From: Hymenobacter baengnokdamensis
Lineage (GTDB): Bacteria; Bacteroidota; Bacteroidia; Cytophagales; Hymenobacteraceae
Assembly (NCBI RefSeq): GCF_008728635.1
Contig: NZ_CP044285.1
Location: 3,038,001 to 3,102,000 of the forward strand
Length of the DNA: 64,000 nucleotides
Reading direction: 5' to 3'
The notes beneath the pieces were generated by a model. It did no database searches. It saw nothing but the letters and a program-made list of their open reading frames with translations, and was not told the DNA's origin. The position numbers and the translations under genes were made by a program. This document shows positions 25,519-35,925 of the stretch, in pieces; the stretch's first letter is position 1; each line of letters starts with the position of its first letter.

Positions 25519-26769
25519 TTAGCGGGGACGAGTGCCCGGAATAGGCGGCAGCTGCGGCTCGGGTGCCTCGGGCGGGCGCTTACCCCGCACCTTATCCAAT
25601 AGCTTGGTAATGAAGCCGCGGTCGTCGCTGGGGTCTTTGGCGGTGGCCTCGCCGTCGCCCACGTCGCCGAGCAGGAAGCCCCAGGCCTCTGTGCCCTTGT
25701 TCGCATCGAGCACCACCTTGATAACGGCCGAGATGGGCACGCTCAGAATCATGCCCGGCGTGCCCCACAGCTGCCCGCCCAGTATAAGGGCAATAATGGC
25801 CGTGAGCGGATTCAGACTCACCTTGGAGGCAGTAATCATCGGGGCCAGAATGTTATCAGAGATAAACTGCACGGCCATAAACACGCCCACCACGGCCAGG
25901 CCCCGGCCCGGCGAGCCGGTTTCGACAAACGTAATCAGGGCCGGAATGAGCGAGCCCACCGTGATGCCGATGTAGGGAATAACGGCCAGCACGGAAGCAA
26001 AAACCGCGAAAAATAGGGCATATTTGACGCCCAGCGCCAGCAGTCCGATAGCGTTGAGTACCGAAACCAGCACGATAACCATAAACAGGCCGGTCATGTA
26101 GCCCTGCACCACACTCTGGATATTATCTACCGTTTGCAGCACGGTCGTGCGCTTATCAGGCTCCACAAACCGAAACATAAACTGGCGCAGGTGGTCGCGA
26201 TAGTACAAAAAGCAAAATATATAAATAGGTACCAAAGCCAGCGTGCTTAAAATACCCAGCGTAGTGCTCAGCGTGGAGCCCAGGTACTTACTCACGTCCT
26301 TGCGGGCAGTATCGAGCGAGGAGCTGATAACTTCGTCGTGGCTTAGAGGCTGAAAGCCAAAGCGATGGGCCAGCTGCTGTTGCGTCTGGTCAAAGTAGGC
26401 TACCAGCTTGGTCTGAATAAGGGGAATCTCGTTGCGCAGGCCAATAATCTGGGAGCCAAAAAAGTACACCATTACCGCCAGGGCCAGCATCACCAGAAGG
26501 ATGGAGGTGCCAATAGCCAGCATCCGGGGCCAGCGCCACTGCTCGAAGCGGGCCACCATGGGCATAAGGAGCAGCGAAAGCAGGCTGGCGTAGAGCAGCG
26601 GCAGCAGCAGCTCATCGAGGGTATGCAGCACGTATACCAGCAGCGAGAGCCCGATAAGCAGAAACGTATAGTGCACCAGCGGCGACTGCTTTACCTGCGC
26701 CGGGGCATGAGCGGCCGTGGGCGAGGGGATATTGCGCGGGGTATTAAATTGATTGGCAGGGGGAAGCAT
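25519..26769 (-). CDS. AI-2E family (PerM-type) permease
   Basis: 416 residues with seven or eight membrane helices. ALVPIYIFCFLYYRD, GYMTGLFMVIVLVSVLNAIGLLALGVKYA, AVIPYIGITVGSLIPALI and ISDNILAPMI are typical of the AI-2E exporter superfamily. Members export quorum signals, Na+/H+ exchange, or unknown solutes; the substrate cannot be read. The C-terminal tail is Pro-rich and cytosolic. Confidence 0.9.
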   Translation of the reverse strand: MLPPANQFNTPRNIPSPTAAHAPAQVKQSPLVHYTFLLIGLSLLVYVLHTLDELLLPLLYASLLSLLLMPMVARFEQWRWPRMLAIGTSILLVMLALAVMVYFFGSQIIGLRNEIPLIQTKLVAYFDQTQQQLAHRFGFQPLSHDEVISSSLDTARKDVSKYLGSTLSTTLGILSTLALVPIYIFCFLYYRDHLRQFMFRFVEPDKRTTVLQTVDNIQSVVQGYMTGLFMVIVLVSVLNAIGLLALGVKYALFFAVFASVLAVIPYIGITVGSLIPALITFVETGSPGRGLAVVGVFMAVQFISDNILAPMITASKVSLNPLTAIIALILGGQLWGTPGMILSVPISAVIKVVLDANKGTEAWGFLLGDVGDGEATAKDPSDDRGFITKLLDKVRGKRPPEAPEPQLPPIPGTRPR

Positions 26770-26925
26770 TCGGGTACGTATGGGGTATAAGGCAGGAGTT
26801 GAAGGTTGGTGAGCAAGCGGAGACTTTTCGTGCGCCGGTGCCTGAACCAGGCGGGAGCAGCTGGTGTTAGCTAACCATATTGGCTAAAAAAGCTAACCTG
26901 GCTGGGTCGTCGGATAGTGGTTTGC

Positions 26926-26939
26926 CGGTATTTTTGACG
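26926..26939 (+). promoter_or_regulatory. parE promoter core CGGTATTTTTGACG
   Basis: Contains the -7 element TATTTTTG (26929-26936), 46 bases before the parE ATG. It differs by one base from the parC promoter core at 32614-32627. A GCTAACCT box lies 29 bases upstream of the -7 element (26892-26899). Confidence 0.6.
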
Positions 26940-26982
26940 TTATTTTACCCAGCCAACGCGCCTTCTACGGATTTAATAAGAT

Positions 26983-28890
<1,908 letters not shown>

Positions 28891-28933
28891 CAGAGTGTTT
28901 TTAATATAGTAAAAGTAATATATTATTGCTTTG

Positions 28934-28969
28934 AAAGTCCTCCGTGCCGCTGGCGCACGGAGGACTTTT
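28934..28969 (+). terminator. intrinsic terminator
   Basis: Perfect arms AAAGTCCTCCGTGC and GCACGGAGGACTTT followed by T; closes parE. Confidence 0.9.
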
Positions 28970-29146
28970 GTTTTTGGGCCAACTAAAGCTTCGCTGCTTC
29001 TAAACTGCCTTACCCTGCCTGAAAGACACAAGCTTAGGACAGCTGTTTTGCCGCTCGTTGAACAGCCTTTGCTAAGCTGGGAGGTAGCGGCTATAAGCAG
29101 TACCTGTGCGCTACGTAAACACCTTGTTATCAGGGTTAGTATAAAT

Positions 29147-29166
29147 ACCTGTTTTAAAAAACAGGT
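29147..29166. promoter_or_regulatory. palindrome ACCTGTTTT-AA-AAAACAGGT
   Basis: Nine-base perfect arms in the 411-base gap between parE and the orphan gene, about 135 bases before the orphan ATG. Operator-like by symmetry; the regulator is unknown. Confidence 0.4.
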
Positions 29167-29301
29167 GCTTCTACGCTAAAAGCAGGCCGGCACCAGGCCA
29201 GACCTTTGACCCGTCATCCGAAGCTTCACCCATGACAACGGCGACCGCTGAAAAGCCGCAACAGAGTAGGCAATTCATTTCCTCTATTTGTCAGTACTGC
29301 T

Positions 29302-30837
29302 ATGAACCACCCCCCCAAATCAACTGCCGTGGCCACCGACGCCGCAACTCCCTCGGCCGAAGCCGCGGTGCTTATCGAGCAGCTTCGCTCGCAGGCCAGC
29401 ACGCTGCTGAGCGCTGCCCTGGGCCAGAATCCCCTCGTCAGCTTTGGCGTTGGGAGCGCCGGTAACTTTCCTTATTACTGGCAAAACCCCAGCAACCTGC
29501 TGTTTAACGGCAATACTTACAACTGGATTAACTACAACCTGAAGGCCAATGCGACGCCCACCCAGCAAAGCAGCGATTTCTTCACGACGCAGTTTATCGA
29601 GGTATTCAGCTCTATCAACTACCAGCTTTCGCAGGCTGACCAGGCTACGCTCACTCAGGCCCAGAAAAATGCCACCAACCAGCAAATGGCCCTGCTGACG
29701 GCCTGGAAGGCGGCCTACGGCTCGTTGCCGACTCCTACGCCGGGAATGCAGCCTATCGATATCATTATGAATACGATAGCTACAACCTGGGCGAAGCCGG
29801 CTACGACACTTTCGGCCATTCAAACCGCGCCTAACCTCAACGCGCTGCTCAACAACACGCCGGCCAGCGGACAACCCATCCGCCCGGTGCTGGCCAATTA
29901 CCTGCAAGCCCTGGGCAGCAGCATCTCGCTGCAAAATGCCACGACCATGAATAATGGCTACCTGCAAGCTGCCCTCACGGCCGTGCAGTCGCCCTCGACT
30001 ACCAACGGCGGCCTGACTATTGATACCATTTCCAACCTGGTGCCGGCCTATAACGTGGCTACGCCGCTCAGCGATATCATCAACGGGCTGAATATGACCA
30101 GTAATGCTATTCCCGTGAGCATGGGCGTGGCGCGTACCAGCGCCAGCGAGCTCCAGGTATCGGTGAGCGGCTCGACAGGCTTCAGCATTCCGGTTCTCGA
30201 TTTTTTCTCGCTTTCGACCGACGCCAGCGCCAGCTATTTTTCCGATAGCATCGCTACCAGCTCCAACTCCATCACTATCAGCATGCTCTTCACGGGCGTT
30301 ACGCTGGTTAACTTCGGGCCAGTGTCGTTCAACCCCGCCACCGGCCTGAACTGGCTTTGGCTGCAACCCATTACCGATGCCATCCGCAATGGCAATGCCG
30401 ACGTAACGGGCTTCCACTTTTCGCCGCCCTGCTCCGTCGATTTTTCGCCCAACGGGCCATTTGGCTACCTTTCGGGCGTAGCTATCTCCAACTACCCAAC
30501 CGTAACGATTACCGTTAAAAGTGCCAACTACCAGAGCATTGCCACTACTATTCAGCAGTCGGTAACGGTAAAAGCCTCCTTCCTGGGTATTCCTTTGGGG
30601 TCTACTACCGAATCTTCCTACTCGCACTCGGTGCAGACCAATGCCAGCAACTCGACCGTCACCATTACGCTGGCTCCGCCCACGGCCTCGGTGGCGGGTT
30701 CCAATGAAAGCTCGCTGGGCTGGGTGCTGGGTGCCCAAACCTGCTACCCGGCGGCCATTACGGCTTTCGCCGCCGAGCATGCCCGGGCAATGAAGCCCGC
30801 CCGGCCGAGCCACGCGGCCCCGGCCGCCGGCAAGTAA
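29302..30837 (+). CDS. orphan 511-residue protein, unknown function
   Basis: No recognised domain, signal peptide or cysteine-rich motif. The sequence is rich in Asn, Ser, Thr, Gln and Ala, with an N-terminal helical half (about 20-230) and a beta-rich C-terminal half containing SSNSITISMLFTGVTLVNFGPVSF, WLQPITDAIRNG and VTITVKSANYQSIATTI. GTVTITLAPP-like strands suggest a beta-sandwich. It lies between two topoisomerase IV genes. The start is uncertain: a second ATG at 29232 in another frame would join this frame by slippage at a seven-C run (29310-29316). Confidence 0.6.
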   Translation: MNHPPKSTAVATDAATPSAEAAVLIEQLRSQASTLLSAALGQNPLVSFGVGSAGNFPYYWQNPSNLLFNGNTYNWINYNLKANATPTQQSSDFFTTQFIEVFSSINYQLSQADQATLTQAQKNATNQQMALLTAWKAAYGSLPTPTPGMQPIDIIMNTIATTWAKPATTLSAIQTAPNLNALLNNTPASGQPIRPVLANYLQALGSSISLQNATTMNNGYLQAALTAVQSPSTTNGGLTIDTISNLVPAYNVATPLSDIINGLNMTSNAIPVSMGVARTSASELQVSVSGSTGFSIPVLDFFSLSTDASASYFSDSIATSSNSITISMLFTGVTLVNFGPVSFNPATGLNWLWLQPITDAIRNGNADVTGFHFSPPCSVDFSPNGPFGYLSGVAISNYPTVTITVKSANYQSIATTIQQSVTVKASFLGIPLGSTTESSYSHSVQTNASNSTVTITLAPPTASVAGSNESSLGWVLGAQTCYPAAITAFAAEHARAMKPARPSHAAPAAGK

Positions 30838-30850
30838 GCCCTTGCCGGAT

Positions 30851-30907
30851 GTCAAAAGCCAAAAAGCGCCCCCGGCCACTGGCCGGGGGCGCTTTTTGGC
30901 TTTTGAC
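30851..30907. terminator. 57-base perfect palindrome, bidirectional terminator
   Basis: 28-base arms around a single C at 30879: GTCAAAAGCCAAAAAGCGCC continuing to CCCGGCCA, then the exact complement. A/T runs on both sides of the GC core suit termination in both directions between the convergent orphan and globin genes. Confidence 0.92.
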
Positions 30908-30917
30908 GCGGGGCAGA

Positions 30918-31445
30918 TTAGTGATTTACCACGTCGTTCTTCATGGCGTCGATAAGTGCCAGGAATTCTGTTTGCTCCTGGGTAGCTATCTTATTGGTGG
31001 TAAGCGAGTTAACGAGCAACCCCCGCCAAACCGTGTATTCGGTAGGGGTAACGGCCATGCCGGTGTGCGCCACCAGCATCGACTTGCCTGTGTACTTGAT
31101 AGGCCCGCCCGTGATGTCGGTAAACTGGTCGACCACGTTGTTGCGCAGGCGCTGTACCCGCGTCGGGTCGGTGGCAGGCTGGCCGTTTACGCCATTATTG
31201 GCGTCGAGCATGGGCTTGTGCGAGCGCAGCATTACCGAGTTGGGTAGTTGGGTTTCGGCCCCGACATTGGCTACCATCTGGTCGGCAATGCCTTCGATAC
31301 CGGTTTTACCGTCGGTGCCGTTTTTGCCGCCCATGCGCACGTAAAGCGAGTCGGGCTGCGCTGTGTCTTTCGAGCCGCAGGCCGACGTGAAGAGGGTAAG
31401 CGCCAGCAAAGCAGCGCTGGCCAGTGAGAGTTGAGGTTTGAACAT
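30918..31445 (-). CDS. truncated haemoglobin-like lipoprotein
   Basis: 175 residues. Signal peptide with lipobox LFTSAC, then LYVRMGGKNGTDGKTGIEGIADQMVANV (globin A/B helix pattern), RLRNNVVDQFTDITGGPIKYTGKSMLVAHTGMAVT (E/F region, with the His in AHTGM as likely proximal ligand) and a C-terminal helix ending ALIDAMKNDVV. This matches group 1 truncated haemoglobins; export as a lipoprotein is unusual. It may bind O2, NO or haem at the periplasmic face. 139 bases upstream lies an HMA-like membrane protein on the same strand. Confidence 0.8.
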   Translation of the reverse strand: MFKPQLSLASAALLALTLFTSACGSKDTAQPDSLYVRMGGKNGTDGKTGIEGIADQMVANVGAETQLPNSVMLRSHKPMLDANNGVNGQPATDPTRVQRLRNNVVDQFTDITGGPIKYTGKSMLVAHTGMAVTPTEYTVWRGLLVNSLTTNKIATQEQTEFLALIDAMKNDVVNH

Positions 31446-31584
31446 AAAAAAGAGTGAAAGGGTAAAAGAAGAAAAGAAGTAGCTGGGAACGCAACAAATG
31501 GGTCGTAGTCCGCCAGGCTGCCCAGCCAGGACAGTAGGGTGCATACCCGGCCGATAGCGGTAATAACTTGGGGTAGACGGCCAG

Positions 31585-32049
31585 CTAGGCCGACACGAAA
31601 AAGCGCCGCAGGTTGAGCGCAAACTTCACCCGGTCGAGTAGGACGAGGTAGCTGCCGGGCACGGGGCACTGGCGAATAAGTGGTGGGCCTGTGCGAGCGG
31701 GCGGATTATCAATTACCCGAGCCCCGTGCCGGCCTATCGCTGCATAAAGGCCCGGCAGGGATACTTCGCCCGGATGGTACACGAAAGCCACGCAATTGGT
31801 GCGTGGGCTTACGGCGCAGGCGGCTACTCCGGGCTCGGCAGCGAGCTGACTACGCAACGCCTGCGCGGCGGCCGGGCTCCCCACCGGAGCCAGCTGCCAT
31901 ACCGTCATCTCAATGGGCCGCACGTAGTGGTGCATTTCGGGGGCTTCCCAGTTTGCCCAAAGCAATAATGCCACAAGGGGAATGGCCCAGCTGCGACGAA
32001 TAAGAAACCGAAAGATAGTAGAAAGGCGAGCGGGTAAGCGTAAAGCCAT
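31585..32049 (-). CDS. membrane-anchored HMA-like small protein
   Basis: 154 residues. One N-terminal membrane helix (about 19-36) then a ferredoxin-like fold pattern: AQALRSQLAAEPGVAACAVSPRTNCVAFVYHPGEVSLPGLYAAIGRHGARVI. This resembles heavy-metal-associated domains but has CAVSPRTNC instead of CxxC. It precedes the globin lipoprotein on the same strand, so the two may form an operon. Call is by fold pattern only. Confidence 0.55.
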   Translation of the reverse strand: MALRLPARLSTIFRFLIRRSWAIPLVALLLWANWEAPEMHHYVRPIEMTVWQLAPVGSPAAAQALRSQLAAEPGVAACAVSPRTNCVAFVYHPGEVSLPGLYAAIGRHGARVIDNPPARTGPPLIRQCPVPGSYLVLLDRVKFALNLRRFFVSA

Positions 32050-32613
32050 GCGGGACTATGTAAGCAGAAAGGTAGGCTGGAGTCTAGGTGAGAGGCTGGT
32101 TGGGCAGCAACCCTGAAGCTGGCCCGATTGCGCTAAACCAAGATATTGTTTTAGTATTTTGTGCAAGGTAAGAGGAGTGAGTGTTACACACACTATAGTC
32201 AGGCTTACTTACTTTTTTAAGTATAGCAGTGTCATAAGCCAACTTCCTGAATTACTCAATAAAACAAAAAAATTACTGTTCAGTACAAAATGCCTGTGAG
32301 CACAATGGCTGTTTTTACTGTTACTGTTGTCATCATAAAAACTTCATAGTCTGGCTGTTCTGACCTTTTGTTGCTACAAGCGGCTGAAATGTCATTAACC
32401 AGAACAGTAGAAAAAGAAGCAGTAGAAATGAGCAGCCTTAACAGTGGGAAGGCATAATAGTTAGGGCCATTTAGTACACTTTTCGGCGATGTGTTTGGCT
32501 AATTAGCGTTTTGCCACTCAGTTTAGTAGCTTTGGTGGGCGGGGCAGCTAATAATTTTGGGAACTTTCCGGCGGGGGCTAACCTTGAAAAAAGGTGCTTG
32601 ACCCCAATTTTTA
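32050..32613. other. 564-base AT-rich non-coding region
   Basis: No ORF of 60 codons in either direction and a clear drop in GC against both neighbours. It holds CTTACTTACTTTTTTAAGTA (with AAGTA/TACTT symmetry), runs of A, and a TAGCTTTG element at 32527-32534. It probably holds the promoters for parC and the HMA-like gene and could hold a small RNA. Confidence 0.5.
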
Positions 32614-32627
32614 CGGTACTTTTGACG
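32614..32627 (+). promoter_or_regulatory. parC promoter core CGGTACTTTTGACG
   Basis: Contains TACTTTTG (32617-32624), 31 bases before the GTG start of parC. Near-identical to the parE core; a GCTAACCT box sits at 32577-32584. Confidence 0.6.
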
Positions 32628-32655
32628 GCAGCTTGCCGATTTTACGTTCTATCCA

Positions 32656-35622
32656 GTGGCTATTACCAATACTCCCGCTCCTGATGCTTCTCACCCCGAC
32701 TTCTTGCAGCCGGGCGACTCGCTGGATTTTGACCTGAGCGCCCCTGCCTTGCCCACGCTGGATGCGGCCGCCGAAACCCTGACAAGCGAACCCGACGAAG
32801 AGGCCGTCCGCGTGGTTTCCCATACCCTTTTTGGTGATGAGCTGCCGGCCGATGAAGCTGAACCGGAAGATGCTGCCGAGCCCGACTCGCCTGAGGAGGC
32901 TGAGCTGGTTGCGGAAGAGGAGGAAGGCAAATTCGCCCCCGGCGAGGTTATCCACGATATTGCTACCGTGCGCGGCATGTACCAGAACTGGTTTCTGGAC
33001 TACGCCAGCTACGTGATTCTGGAGCGCGCCGTACCGGCCGTGGAAGATGGCCTCAAGCCCGTGCAGCGCCGCATCTTGCACGCCATGAAGGAGATGGACG
33101 ATGGCCGCTTTAACAAAGTAGCCAACGTTATCGGCCAAACCATGCAGTATCATCCGCACGGCGATGCCAGCATCGGCGATGCGATGGTGAACCTGGGCCA
33201 GAAAGACCTGCTCATCGAAACCCAGGGCAACTGGGGCGACGTGCGCACCGGCGACTCGGCCGCCGCGCCGCGCTACATCGAGGCCCGGCTCTCGAAGTTT
33301 GCGCTCGAAGTCGTCTTCAACCCCGACATCACGGAGTGGCAGATGAGCTACGACGGCCGCAAGCGCGAGCCCACTACGCTGCCGGTCAAGTTTCCGCTGC
33401 TGCTGGCGCAGGGCGTGGAAGGCATTGCCGTAGGCTTGAGTACCAAGATTATGCCGCACAACTTTCGCGAGCTGTGCCAGGCCAGCGTGGCGGTGCTCCG
33501 AAATCGGGAATTCCAGCTCTTTCCCGATTTCCCGACCGGTGGCCTGGCCGATATCAGCAACTATCAGAACGGGCAGCGTGGCGGGCGCATCCGGCTGCGG
33601 GCCACGATTGAGAAGGTAGACAAGACGCTGCTCGTTATTCGCGACATTCCGTACGGCACCACCACTACGGCGCTCATGGAGAGCATTGTAAAGGCGAGCG
33701 AAGCGAATAAAATCAAGATTAAGAAGGTAGTTGATAACACTGCCGCTGAGGTCGAGATTCAGGTGCAGCTGCCGCCCGGCATCAGCCCCGACCTTACCAT
33801 CGACGCGCTCTACGCGTTTACCGACTGCGAAATATCGCTTTCACCTAATACGTGCGTCATTATCGACGACAAGCCGCGCTTCGTGGGCGTGGAGGAGATG
33901 CTGCGCCTGAGCACCGGCAAAACCGTGCGCCTGCTGGAGCGGGAGCTCGAAATCAGGCAGCAGGAATTGCAGGAAAAGTGGCACTCGGCTTCGCTGGAAA
34001 AGATTTTTATTGAAAATAGAATATATAGAAAAATTGAAGAATGTGAAACCTGGGAGCAGATTCTGGAAACCATTGACGCCGGCCTGAAAAAGTTTGTGCG
34101 GGTGGAAGGCGAGAAGCTGAAAGCGAACGATACCCGCATCGTCCTTCGCCGCCCGGTAAGTGAAGATGACCTGACCCGCCTCACCGAAATCCGCATCAAG
34201 CGCATCTCCAAGTACGATGGCTTCAAGGCTGAGGAATACATTCAGCGACTCGACGCCGAGCTGGCCGAGGTGGCCGACCACTTGGCCAACCTCACGCGCT
34301 ACGCGATTGCCTACTTCGAAAACCTGCTGAAGAAGTACGGCGCGGGCCGCGAGCGCAAAACACAGCTGCGCACGTTCGATGTGGTTACGGCTCAAAAGGT
34401 TGCGGTAGCCAATCAGAAGCTTTACGTGAACCGCCAGGATGGCTTTGTGGGCTACGGCCTGAAGAAGGATGAGTTTGTGTGCGACTGCTCGGACCTCGAC
34501 GATATCATTGCCATTAAGCGCGACGGCACGTTTATGGTGACCAAAATCGCGGAGAAGACCTTTGTGGGCAAGGACATTCTGCACGCGGGCGTGTACAATA
34601 AAAACGACGACCGCCTGGTGTACAACATGGTGTACGTCGACGGGGCCAGCGGCATCAGCTTTGCCAAGCGCTTTCTGGTAACGGGCATTACCCGCGATAA
34701 GACCTACGACCTGACCAAGGGCACGAAAGGCACCAAAACCCTGTACCTGACGGCCAACCCGAACTCGGAAAGTGAGATTGTCGCCATTCAGCTCTCGGAT
34801 AAAGCCCCGGCGCGGGTCAAGCAGTTCGACTTCGACTTTGCCGAGCTGGCCATTAAAGGCAAAGGCTCGATGGGCAACATCGTAACCAAGCAGCCAATCA
34901 AAAAAATAATCCGTAAATCGCTGGGTGATAGCACGCTGGGCGGGCGGGAAGTATTCTTTGAGCCAGTGGTAGGGCGCCTCAATCACAATGGGCACGGCCG
35001 CTACCTGGGCACCTTCGACACCGAACATCTGGTGCTGGTGGTGTACAAGGATGGGAGCTATGAGCTGGTAGCTCCCGACCCGGCCAAGCACTTCGACCTG
35101 CCCAATATGCTGCTGCTGCGCAAGCTGGAGCCCGATACTGTGGTAAGCGCCGTGTACGTGGAAGGAGAAACCAAGGTGCACTACATCAAGCGGTTTCACA
35201 TCGAAACCACGACCCTCGACAAACGCTTTACCTTCATCTCCGAAAGCAAAGGCTCGAAGCTGCTGGCGGCCACGGCCTTTGCCGAGCCGGAGGTAGAAGT
35301 GAAATTGCAGCGCGACAAGAAAGCCGAGAAGGAAACTGAAAAAATCCGCCTCGACCAGTTTATTGAGGTGAAAGGCTGGAAGGCGATGGGCAACAAGCTC
35401 AATTATTTCAAAATCCACAGCCTCGCCCTGCTTACCGACGAGGGCCCCGAGCCCCAGCGCCGCGAGGCCAAAAAGCGCGGCGTCGCCAAGCCGGAAGGCG
35501 GCGAAGCTGCAACCGAAGCGTTAGAAGTTTCGCCGCCTTCCGATGTAGAGGTAACCGATGAGGAGGTAGCCCAGTCGCAGGCGCTGCTGCGGCGGCCCAA
35601 AGCGCAGCTGGGGCTCTTTTAG
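32656..35622 (+). CDS. parC: DNA topoisomerase IV subunit A (GyrA/ParC family)
   Basis: 988 residues from a GTG start. Core motifs: YASYVILERAVPAVEDGLKPVQRRIL, QYHPHGDASIGDAMV and AAPRYIEARLS with catalytic Tyr207. The C-terminal region is a beta-pinwheel-like domain rather than GyrA boxes, consistent with ParC. An acidic N-terminal extension of about 90 residues (DEEAVRVV, AEPEDAAEPDSPEEAELVAEE) precedes the usual start. The C-terminal tail is charged (KPEGGEAATEALEVS). Pairs with parE to decatenate chromosomes. Confidence 0.92.
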   Translation: MAITNTPAPDASHPDFLQPGDSLDFDLSAPALPTLDAAAETLTSEPDEEAVRVVSHTLFGDELPADEAEPEDAAEPDSPEEAELVAEEEEGKFAPGEVIHDIATVRGMYQNWFLDYASYVILERAVPAVEDGLKPVQRRILHAMKEMDDGRFNKVANVIGQTMQYHPHGDASIGDAMVNLGQKDLLIETQGNWGDVRTGDSAAAPRYIEARLSKFALEVVFNPDITEWQMSYDGRKREPTTLPVKFPLLLAQGVEGIAVGLSTKIMPHNFRELCQASVAVLRNREFQLFPDFPTGGLADISNYQNGQRGGRIRLRATIEKVDKTLLVIRDIPYGTTTTALMESIVKASEANKIKIKKVVDNTAAEVEIQVQLPPGISPDLTIDALYAFTDCEISLSPNTCVIIDDKPRFVGVEEMLRLSTGKTVRLLERELEIRQQELQEKWHSASLEKIFIENRIYRKIEECETWEQILETIDAGLKKFVRVEGEKLKANDTRIVLRRPVSEDDLTRLTEIRIKRISKYDGFKAEEYIQRLDAELAEVADHLANLTRYAIAYFENLLKKYGAGRERKTQLRTFDVVTAQKVAVANQKLYVNRQDGFVGYGLKKDEFVCDCSDLDDIIAIKRDGTFMVTKIAEKTFVGKDILHAGVYNKNDDRLVYNMVYVDGASGISFAKRFLVTGITRDKTYDLTKGTKGTKTLYLTANPNSESEIVAIQLSDKAPARVKQFDFDFAELAIKGKGSMGNIVTKQPIKKIIRKSLGDSTLGGREVFFEPVVGRLNHNGHGRYLGTFDTEHLVLVVYKDGSYELVAPDPAKHFDLPNMLLLRKLEPDTVVSAVYVEGETKVHYIKRFHIETTTLDKRFTFISESKGSKLLAATAFAEPEVEVKLQRDKKAEKETEKIRLDQFIEVKGWKAMGNKLNYFKIHSLALLTDEGPEPQRREAKKRGVAKPEGGEAATEALEVSPPSDVEVTDEEVAQSQALLRRPKAQLGLF

Positions 35623-35925
35623 CGCCCGGCCGGCGTAAGTCGGCCGCGGTGCGCCGGCACGCTGGAGTGGGCTGCTGCAGGACTAAGCAGCGCAGGCAGT
35701 TGGCGTTGGCCCTGTTGCCGCCGGGCCAGCTGCCGTATGCCAGGCAGGCGGGCCGGGTAGGCGACCCTGGCAGTAGCAAGCCCGCGCGCCGGCGCCGGGC
35801 GGGCCAAGCGGGCCCGGAATTGCAAGCAGCCGTAAGCGCAGCAGGCGTTTGCTGCTAATTTACCCCAACTTTGTCGGATTATATCCAGTAGTCCGCGCCC
35901 GTTTTACCGGGTTGCCCCGTTCTGT
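35623..35925. other. 303-base GC-rich gap
   Basis: No supported gene. Contains short hairpins (GCTGCT/AGCAGC near 35670-35690, GCCGGC clusters near 35629-35660) that may terminate parC, but no T run. Confidence 0.35.

Noticed and set aside
29320..30879. Antisense open frame of 519 codons opposite the orphan gene
   Set aside because: The plus frame has plausible amino acid use and beta-strand periodicity and ends before a terminator; the antisense frame is Arg/Gly/Ala-rich noise and runs through the terminator.
31585..32049. Metal chaperone/ATPase HMA domain
   Set aside because: The CxxC metal motif is absent; only the fold pattern resembles HMA, so function was not assigned.
33841..35418. 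Long antisense open frame opposite parC
   Set aside because: No domain, and ParC is conserved throughout the region.
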